Shown here: positions 16,302 through 21,336 of the stretch, piece after piece
How positions within the stretch are numbered: position 1 is the first letter of the stretch
Layout: each line of letters starts with the position of its first letter
Assembly: GCA_047974135.1 (NCBI GenBank)
Contig: JBKECC010000104.1
Location: 1 to 21,336, forward strand
Source of the DNA: JAIRQK01 sp047974135
Lineage (GTDB): Bacteria > Campylobacterota > Campylobacteria > Campylobacterales > Campylobacteraceae
Length of the DNA: 21,336 nucleotides
Reading direction: 5' to 3'
Notes under the pieces: model-generated
What the model saw: only the letters and a program-made list of their open reading frames with translations
The model's database searches: none
Told to the model about the DNA's origin: nothing
Made by a program: the position numbers and the translations under genes

Positions 16302-17297
16302 TTATTTTTGATTTTGTTTTAAAAATTGTTGTTGTTTAGCACCATATCTTGGTCCAACATTTGGATATTTTTTGATTATATCTCCTATAGCTTCCAAATC
16401 TTTTGATGTTAAAACAACATCAACCGCCTTTGTATTTTCTTCTAAATACTTTCTTTTTTTAGTTCCAGGAATTGGAACAATGTTTTCACTTTGCGCCATT
16501 ACCCAAGCAATCGCAAGCTGTGCTGATGTGCAATTTTTACTACTTGCAAATTTTGAAAACTCTTCTGATAGCATTTTATTGTTTTCTAAATACTCATCTT
16601 GAAATCTTGGCAATGTTTTTCTCATATCTGTATCATCCAAAGACTTCACATCTAAAGCATCACTTATAAATCCTCTAATCAAAGGAGAAAAAGCTACAAA
16701 AGTGATGCCAAGTTTTTTTGTTAAAGGAAGCATCTCTTTTTCCACATCTTTTGTCAAAAGCGAGTATTCACTTTGAAGCGCAGAGATTGAGTGGATACTA
16801 ATAGATTTTTGTAAATCATCAGCCGTACAATCACTAATCACTAAAAACTTTACGTTTCCCTCTATTACAAGTTCACTCATTGCATTAACACTCTCATCAA
16901 AAGGAGTGTTTGGATCAACTCTGTGCATATAGTAAAGGTCTATAACATCTATTTTTAATCTTTTTAGACTATCTTCTACTGCTTCTTTTATATGTTTTTT
17001 GGAACAATCAAGATACATTTCATTTGTTTTAGCATTTTTCATTCTAAAACCAAATTTTGTAGCTAAGACTATTTTGTCTCGATTGTTTACTAAAACCTTT
17101 GAGATTAACTCTTCATTTTGTCCATTTCCATAAACATCAGCAGTATCCCAAAAATTTATACCAAGCTCTAGTGAACGCTCAAGAGTTAAAATACTCTCTT
17201 TATCATCAGGTGTTCCATAAGCAAAACTCATTCCCATGCAACCAAGACCCATGCTTGATATCTCTATGTTTGAGTTTCCAAGTTTTTTATACTTCAT
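16302..17297 (-). CDS. aldo/keto reductase (AKR13-like)
   Basis: A 331-residue NADPH-dependent carbonyl reductase with a TIM-barrel fold, cytoplasmic. The catalytic tetrad is D51 and Y56 (FWDTADVYGNGQNEELI), K81 (VLATKFGF) and H125 (YYMHRVD). The C-terminal cofactor segment IVPIPGTKKRKYLEEN is intact. Overall it resembles the AKR13 group often named for pyridoxal or general aldehyde reductases. The segment VKFLVISDCTADDL replaces the more usual RYIGLSE-type strand, which may alter the pocket. Start preceded by AAAGGA. It is the first gene of unit B, 32 bases after the -10 box of promoter B, and leads into the alcohol dehydrogenase. Its relative at 18082 belongs to a different AKR branch. Confidence 0.9.
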   Translation of the reverse strand: MKYKKLGNSNIEISSMGLGCMGMSFAYGTPDDKESILTLERSLELGINFWDTADVYGNGQNEELISKVLVNNRDKIVLATKFGFRMKNAKTNEMYLDCSKKHIKEAVEDSLKRLKIDVIDLYYMHRVDPNTPFDESVNAMSELVIEGNVKFLVISDCTADDLQKSISIHSISALQSEYSLLTKDVEKEMLPLTKKLGITFVAFSPLIRGFISDALDVKSLDDTDMRKTLPRFQDEYLENNKMLSEEFSKFASSKNCTSAQLAIAWVMAQSENIVPIPGTKKRKYLEENTKAVDVVLTSKDLEAIGDIIKKYPNVGPRYGAKQQQFLKQNQK

Positions 17298-17329
17298 GAT
17301 AAAATCCTTTTATTTGATTTGTTACGAAG

Positions 17330-17393
17330 ATTATAAATAAAAATAGTATTTATCGGTAGAATAATTAACCTATATAATTGCCCAATTCTGCAA
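17330..17393 (-). promoter_or_regulatory. island promoter B (for the AKR/ADH/hydrolase/cupin/CMD unit)
   Basis: On the minus strand: TTGC (17393-17390), 8 bases, GCAATT (17381-17376), 13 bases, ATTCTAC (17362-17356), 20 bases, TATAAT (17335-17330). Spacing is identical to promoters A and C. It shares a 254-base divergent region with promoter C. Confidence 0.8.
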
Positions 17394-17422
17394 ATTTAAA
17401 AAATTCTCTTATTTTTTTATAG

Positions 17423-17432
17423 TTACATGTAA
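17423..17432. repeat. TTACATGTAA palindrome between promoters B and C
   Basis: Perfect 10-bp palindrome lying almost midway between the outward-facing activator sites of promoters B and C. The rest of this 254-base divergent region is accounted for by these promoters and leaders. Confidence 0.7.
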
Positions 17433-17452
17433 ATATCTTTTTATTTTATACT

Positions 17453-17516
17453 TTGCATAATCAGGCAATTTTATAAGAGTATCTTTCTACTGAAAAAAAT
17501 ACATATGGGGTATCAT
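17453..17516 (+). promoter_or_regulatory. island promoter C (for the flavodoxin/AKR/esterase unit)
   Basis: TTGC (17453-17456), 8 bases, GCAATT (17465-17470), 13 bases, TTTCTAC (17484-17490), 20 bases, TATCAT (17511-17516) as the -10. Total span is 64 bases, the same as A and B. Confidence 0.76.
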
Positions 17517-17551
17517 ATAAATATAAAAATTCAAATCAAGGAAGTGAAAAA

Positions 17552-18031
17552 ATGAAAATTTTAGTAAGTTACTTCTCGGCAACCGATACAACAAAAAAAG
17601 TTGCGATAAATTTATCACAAAGTATAAATGCGGACATTTATGAGATTAAGCCAGAAGTTTTATATTCATCAGCAGATTTAAATTGGAACAACAAAGAGAG
17701 TCGCAGTAGCGTTGAGATGAGAAATTTGGACTTTCGCCCTGCGATTGCAAACAATAATGCAAACATCAAAGATTACGATGTAATTTTTATCGGTTTTCCT
17801 ATCTGGTGGTATGTTGCTCCAACAATCATAAATACATTTATGGAGGGTTATGACTTTTCGGATAAAAAAGTTATACTTTTTGCAACTTCAGGTGGAAGCG
17901 GTTTTGGAAAAGCCGTACAAAATCTAAAAAAAAGTTGCTCTCCTTCAACTATCATAAAAGAGGGGAAAGTCTTTTCAACATGGTCATCAAAAGATGAAGT
18001 ATCTAATTGGGTAAAGAGTTTAAAACTATAA
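17552..18031 (+). CDS. cytoplasmic flavodoxin-family protein
   Basis: A 159-residue flavodoxin with no signal peptide. It starts KILVSYFSATDTTKKVA, in which SATDTT (9-14) is the FMN phosphate loop, lacking the common Gly. It continues with VIFIGFPIWWYVAPTIINTF and LFATSGGSGFGKAVQNL, the flavodoxin_4-type FMN ring contacts with paired Trp. The CAAGGAAG site lies just before the ATG. It is the first gene of unit C and a paralogue of the exported proteins at 7730 and 20022. Probably an electron carrier or a small flavin/quinone reductase that uses NADPH from the same redox pool as the reductases beside it. Confidence 0.87.
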   Translation: MKILVSYFSATDTTKKVAINLSQSINADIYEIKPEVLYSSADLNWNNKESRSSVEMRNLDFRPAIANNNANIKDYDVIFIGFPIWWYVAPTIINTFMEGYDFSDKKVILFATSGGSGFGKAVQNLKKSCSPSTIIKEGKVFSTWSSKDEVSNWVKSLKL

Positions 18032-18047
18032 ATTAGATATATTTTTC

Positions 18048-18059
18048 TTTACATGTAAA
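18048..18059. repeat. TTTACATGTAAA palindrome, between flavodoxin and DkgA-like genes
   Basis: Perfect 12-bp palindrome in the 50-base gap between two genes of unit C, a few bases ahead of the AAAGGAA ribosome site of the next gene. Confidence 0.75.
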
Positions 18060-18081
18060 AATAAAAAAAGGAATTTATGCA

Positions 18082-18927
18082 ATGCAAGAAGTAAAACTAA
18101 ACAATGGCGTTATGATGCCTATAATTGGCTTTGGTGTTTTTCAGATTACAGATTTAAAAGAGTGTGAACAAAGTGTATTTGATGCACTGACGGCTGGTTA
18201 TCGATTGATAGATACAGCGGCTATATACAAAAACGAAGAAGCCGTTGGACGTGCCATAAAAAGAAGTGGCATCAAAAGAGAAGAGTTATTTATAACTACA
18301 AAGTTGTGGATAAGTGACGCAGGATACGAAAAAGCTAAAATAGCTTTTCAAAAATCACTCAAAAATTTACAATTAGATTATCTTGACCTTTATCTTATAC
18401 ATCAACCTTTTAATGATTATTATGGTGCATGGAGAGCTATGGAAGAGTTGTATGAAGAGGGAGTTATAAGAGCAATTGGAGTTAGCAACTTTTATCCTGA
18501 TCGCGCTATAGACTTAGTGCTAAATAACAAAATAATTCCTGCAGTAAACCAGATAGAAACTCACCCTTTTTGCCAACAAATACAAACGCAAGAGATACTA
18601 AAAGAGAGTGGAATTCAAACACAGTCTTGGGGACCTTTTGCAGAAGGCAGAAATGGTATATTTTCAAATAAACTATTAGTTGAGATATCAAAAAAATATA
18701 ACAAAACTGTTGCACAAATAATCTTAAGATGGCTCATCCAAAGAGATATAGTTGTCATACCAAAATCTATCAGAAAAGACAAAATAGTGGAAAATTTTAA
18801 CATTTTTGACTTTGTTTTAGATAGTGAAGATATGCAAAAAATAAAACAGTTGGATACAAAAGAGAGCTCGTTTTTAAATCACATGGATCCAAAAACGGTA
18901 AAAATGCTAAATAGTTACAAGATGTAA
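18082..18927 (+). CDS. aldo/keto reductase, DkgA-like (2,5-diketo-gluconate/methylglyoxal reductase type)
   Basis: A 281-residue NADPH-dependent reductase, cytoplasmic. The tetrad D44, Y49, K74 and H107 is complete (RLIDTAAIYKNEEAVGRAI, ITTKLWI, LYLIHQP). IGVSNFYPD and VNQIETHPF are the AKR5-type substrate and cofactor strands, and VVIPKSIRKDKI binds the NADPH phosphate. E. coli DkgA is of this type, lies next to yqhD and is activated by YqhC, which supports a similar control here. AAAGGAA precedes the start at eight bases. A nearer ATG at 18077 is out of frame and gives a five-codon ORF only. Second gene of unit C; 31 bases separate it from the esterase. Confidence 0.91.
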   Translation: MQEVKLNNGVMMPIIGFGVFQITDLKECEQSVFDALTAGYRLIDTAAIYKNEEAVGRAIKRSGIKREELFITTKLWISDAGYEKAKIAFQKSLKNLQLDYLDLYLIHQPFNDYYGAWRAMEELYEEGVIRAIGVSNFYPDRAIDLVLNNKIIPAVNQIETHPFCQQIQTQEILKESGIQTQSWGPFAEGRNGIFSNKLLVEISKKYNKTVAQIILRWLIQRDIVVIPKSIRKDKIVENFNIFDFVLDSEDMQKIKQLDTKESSFLNHMDPKTVKMLNSYKM

Positions 18928-18958
18928 GATAAATATAATACTTAAGAAGGAATATGAA

Positions 18959-20017
18959 ATGAGAAGAGTTATTTTTACGCTCTTTTTAACAGGTTTGTTT
19001 TTACATGTAAATGCATCAGAACCACTTACCATAGAAGAGCAAGGAAGTTTTAGTGTTGGTGGAGAGAAAATAACAAATAATGGAATTTTTGATATAAAAG
19101 ATGCATTAAATCCAAAAGGGCAAACCTTACATGTAGATCATGCTTATGTTTTTTATCAAAAACCAATCAATGCAAAAAAATATCCTTTAGTTTTTTTACA
19201 TGGTGCAGGTCAATCAAAAAAGACGTGGGAGACAACACCTGATGGGCGCGAAGGATTTCAAAATATCTTCTTAAGGAGAGGTTTTAGTGTTTATCTACTT
19301 GATCAACCAAGAAGAGGTGAAGCTGGCAAAAGTGGTGTTGAAACAACTATAAAGCCAGTAGCAGATGAGCAGTTTTGGTTTTCACAGTTTAGATTGGGTA
19401 ACTTTCCTGATTTTTTTCCAAATACTCAATTTCCAAAAGATACTGAATCACTTGAACAGTTTTATAGACAAATGACACCAAACACAGGTGCATTTGATAC
19501 AGAAGTTATCACTGAAGCTATCTCTTCTTTGTTTGACAAAATAGGAGAAAGCATCTTGATTACACACTCACAAGGAGGAGGGATCGGCTGGCTTGCAGCT
19601 ATGAAAAACGATAAAATAAAAGCTGTTATCTCTTATGAGCCATATAGTGGTTTTGTGTTTCCAAAAGAAGATTTACCAAATCCTATAAAATCTTCGGGGC
19701 TTTTTGGAGAATTAAAAGGCACTGAAGTTTCAATGTCAGATTTTAAAAAATTAACAACAAAACCAATCATTATTTTTTACGGAGACAATATCGCAAAAGA
19801 ACCAACAGATATTTGGAATAAAGACCATTGGCGTTCTGGCTTGGAGATGGCAAAAATATGGGCAAAAACAGTAAATAAATACGGTGGAAATGCTACAGTT
19901 ATTCATCTTCCAGAGATTGGAATTTATGGCAATACTCACTTTCCTTTTTTGGATTTAAATAATTTAGAAATTGCAGATTTAATGTCAAAATGGCTTCAAG
20001 AAAACAAGTTAGATTAA
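18959..20017 (+). CDS. exported alpha/beta hydrolase, esterase-713-like
   Basis: A 352-residue serine hydrolase with a Sec signal peptide (residues 1-19, ending VNA). The mature part follows the esterase 713 pattern: GSFSVGGEKI, VFLHGAGQSKKTWETTPDGR (oxyanion and entry region), FLRRGFSVYLLDQPRRGEAG, and the nucleophile elbow THSQGGG with S204. The likely acid is E227 in ISYEP and the likely base H327 in GNTHFPF. It would cleave an ester in the periplasm; the substrate is unknown. AGAAGGAA gives the start at 18959; an ATG at 18954 hits a stop after two codons. TTTACATGTAAA occurs inside the signal-peptide codons (19000-19011). It lies in unit C, with a flavodoxin four bases downstream. Confidence 0.87.
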   Translation: MRRVIFTLFLTGLFLHVNASEPLTIEEQGSFSVGGEKITNNGIFDIKDALNPKGQTLHVDHAYVFYQKPINAKKYPLVFLHGAGQSKKTWETTPDGREGFQNIFLRRGFSVYLLDQPRRGEAGKSGVETTIKPVADEQFWFSQFRLGNFPDFFPNTQFPKDTESLEQFYRQMTPNTGAFDTEVITEAISSLFDKIGESILITHSQGGGIGWLAAMKNDKIKAVISYEPYSGFVFPKEDLPNPIKSSGLFGELKGTEVSMSDFKKLTTKPIIIFYGDNIAKEPTDIWNKDHWRSGLEMAKIWAKTVNKYGGNATVIHLPEIGIYGNTHFPFLDLNNLEIADLMSKWLQENKLD

Positions 20018-20021
20018 AAGT

Positions 20022-20588
20022 ATGAAAATATATCTAGTTTTGATTATTTTTATAAATACGCTATTTGCGAGTGAAAATACACTTATTGTGTATCTAACTC
20101 GCACAGAAAATACAAAACAAGTAGCATACTTGATAAAAGATATAACAAAAGGAGATATTGCGCAGATAAAAACCGTTCAAACTTATCCAGAAGATTATAA
20201 AAAGATGGTTGCCCAAGCAAATTTTGAGAGAGAAAACAACATAAAACCATTGCTCGAAAAGTTAGAAGTTGATGTAAGTAATTATGACAATATCTTTATT
20301 GGATTTCCCATCTGGGGCATGGACTTACCTTCACCCATAAAGTCGTTTTTGGCAGAGTATGACTTAAGCAACAAAACAATCATTCCTTTTGCAACTCACG
20401 GTGGCTATGGAGTGGGTAAAAGCTTTGAAACACTTGTAAAACTCTTACCAAAATCTTCTAAAGTAAAAAGTGGCTTTTCTATAAGAGGAGGACTTGAGAG
20501 AGATGGGAAAATTCTTATGATTAAAGATGAAAAAGAGACAAAAGCAAGAGCGGAAGTGCATAAATGGTTAAAAAGTATTGGTTACTGA
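20022..20588 (+). CDS. Sec-exported flavodoxin-family protein
   Basis: A 188-residue flavodoxin-like protein with a short hydrophobic signal (MKIYLVLIIFINTLFA, cleavage near residue 16) and no twin arginine. The phosphate loop is TRTENT (26-31), with Glu where the Gly of SGNT normally lies, which could weaken FMN binding. The rest is close to the Tat paralogue at 7730: AQIKTVQTYPEDYKKMVAQA, FIGFPIWGMDLPSPIKSFL and IIPFATHGGYGVGKSF. The start lies four bases after the esterase stop with only a weak ribosome site, so coupled translation is likely. Last gene of unit C. A flavodoxin exported unfolded would have to bind FMN outside the cytoplasm, or work without it. Confidence 0.85.
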   Translation: MKIYLVLIIFINTLFASENTLIVYLTRTENTKQVAYLIKDITKGDIAQIKTVQTYPEDYKKMVAQANFERENNIKPLLEKLEVDVSNYDNIFIGFPIWGMDLPSPIKSFLAEYDLSNKTIIPFATHGGYGVGKSFETLVKLLPKSSKVKSGFSIRGGLERDGKILMIKDEKETKARAEVHKWLKSIGY

Positions 20589-20606
20589 TATTTTTATATG
20601 TAAGTT

Positions 20607-21194
20607 TTATTTTTTATTTTCAATTGAATACAAAAACATCTTAAAACAAGCGTAAATCATAGTTAAGTTTGCGATGATTTTTACTATAAAAGCTATCAAA
20701 GTATTAAATTTTAATATGTGAAGTTTGTCTAAAATATAGTTAAAGTCATGATAGCCATCAACTCCCAAAAATGATTTATAAGCTGGCAAATAAAGACCTT
20801 CATGAGCAGTTGAAATATACCAAGCAGTATAAGTTAAAGTAAATCCTACAAAAAACAAACCTATGTAAAATCCAAGTATATTTTCTCTTTTTTTATAATA
20901 ATAAGCAACTAAAAGCGGAAAACCAACTTGAAAAACCGTTCCCATCAAAGCAGTTATAAACTGTGGACAATGTGGTATGAGATAGCAAACTCCATGTCCT
21001 GCTTCGTGTATCATCGTCAATGTTTGATTAAATATCCAAAAGAACAGAAAGAAGAAAAAGCGTAATGTTCCAGTTTCTACAACAACTTGACTATTTTCAT
21101 AAGGTTTTGCACTTAAAAACATAAAATAAAATATGATAAATATAATAGCCACAACTTTTCTAGTAAAGTATGTTGTTTGGGTATCTATTTTCAT
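20607..21194 (-). CDS. integral membrane protein with HEXXH zinc-protease-like motif (M50-like)
   Basis: A 195-residue protein with about five hydrophobic segments. Residues 62-68 read IHEAGHG, an HEXXH metal motif (H63, E64, H67) inside a membrane segment, as in site-2-protease (M50) type intramembrane peptidases. A second acidic element, GVDGYHD, lies later, though the usual M50 NPDG-like signature is not evident. It may be a diverged M50-like peptidase or a membrane protein of unknown role. The start at 21194 has only a weak AAAGAAT in front. It is convergent with unit C, 18 bases away, and probably not part of the island. No clear terminator lies in the short gap. Confidence 0.6.
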   Translation of the reverse strand: MKIDTQTTYFTRKVVAIIFIIFYFMFLSAKPYENSQVVVETGTLRFFFFLFFWIFNQTLTMIHEAGHGVCYLIPHCPQFITALMGTVFQVGFPLLVAYYYKKRENILGFYIGLFFVGFTLTYTAWYISTAHEGLYLPAYKSFLGVDGYHDFNYILDKLHILKFNTLIAFIVKIIANLTMIYACFKMFLYSIENKK

Positions 21195-21201
21195 TTTATT
21201 C

Positions 21202-21213
21202 TTTACATGTAAA
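21202..21213. repeat. TTTACATGTAAA palindrome, upstream of the HEXXH protein
   Basis: Perfect 12-bp palindrome in the 21-base gap between the last partial gene and the membrane protein, both minus strand. Confidence 0.75.
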
Positions 21214-21215
21214 AT

Positions 21216-21336
21216 TTAAAAAACTATGATAGAGTCAACATCAAAGTCACAAGCTTCTTTGGTTTTTGGATAGCCATAAAACACATGACCACTCATAGAT
21301 TCGTTGTACCTAAAGAAAGCTTTTAATCTATCTTTT
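21216..21336 (-). CDS. C-terminal end of an unidentified gene (cut by window edge)
   Basis: The minus-strand frame is open from the window edge to a TAA at 21218-21216, giving the last 39 residues, with ESMSGHVFYGYPKTKEACDF in the middle and ending SIIVF. The gap to the next gene on the same strand is only 21 bases, and no other frame is open here with gene-like sequence. I do not recognise the family, and the start lies outside the window. Confidence 0.5.
   Translation of the reverse strand, partial: KDRLKAFFRYNESMSGHVFYGYPKTKEACDFDVDSIIVF

Noticed and set aside
18077..18094. Five-codon ORF from ATG 18077 overlapping the DkgA-like start
   Set aside because: Too short to support as a leader peptide; probably an accidental ATG between the ribosome site and the true start.

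Overview
The window is AT-rich (about two thirds A+T by eye), densely packed and free of tRNA, rRNA, CRISPR or IS elements. Protein style, strong Shine-Dalgarno (SD) sequences (AAGGA/AGGAG) and low GC suggest a free-living Campylobacterota bacterium of the Sulfurimonas/Arcobacter kind. This is an inference from style; no marker gene settles it.

Layout. (1) 1-522, minus: N-terminal part of a UvrD/Rep-type helicase cut by the window edge. (2) 635-6988: a TetR regulator divergent from a tripartite RND efflux operon (lipoprotein adaptor, inner-membrane pump, outer-membrane lipoprotein). The pump gene is broken by an apparent one-base deletion, and an 18-bp perfect palindrome just before the adaptor is the likely TetR operator. 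(3) 7043-20588: a redox/hydrolase island of about 13.5 kb around an AraC-family regulator whose N-terminal domain resembles that of YqhC. (4) 20607-21336: a membrane protein with an HEAGH motif and the tail of an unidentified gene, both minus strand.

The island has four transcription units leaving two divergent intergenic regions. Unit D (minus) is a Tat-exported flavodoxin plus a DUF4405-like membrane protein. Unit A (plus) is a CX2CX2CX5C flavoprotein, an MFS transporter, a cyclophilin-like exported protein and a membrane-anchored metallo-beta-lactamase-fold hydrolase. Unit B (minus) is an aldo/keto reductase, a zinc alcohol dehydrogenase, an exported Cys-type alpha/beta hydrolase, an exported cupin and an exported carboxymuconolactone decarboxylase-like protein, running towards araC. 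Unit C (plus) is a cytoplasmic flavodoxin, a DkgA-like aldo/keto reductase, an esterase-713-like exported hydrolase and a Sec-exported flavodoxin.

The main discovery is that all four units start with the same promoter plan, TTGY-N8-GCAATT-N13-WTTCTAY-N20/21-TATAAT (last hexamer TATCAT in unit C), two copies in each divergent region, facing outward. This implies one shared activator, most simply the YqhC-like AraC protein encoded in the island. By analogy with E. coli YqhC, which activates yqhD and dkgA in response to aldehydes, I infer a regulon for handling reactive carbonyl or ester compounds, with cytoplasmic reductases and a set of exported enzymes and flavoproteins.

Two more themes stand out. 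The palindrome TTACATGTAA occurs 11 times by my reading, mostly between genes, far above chance. Two genes (RND pump and Cys hydrolase) each lack one A in an A-run, so sequencing error, recent mutation or slippage must be separated.
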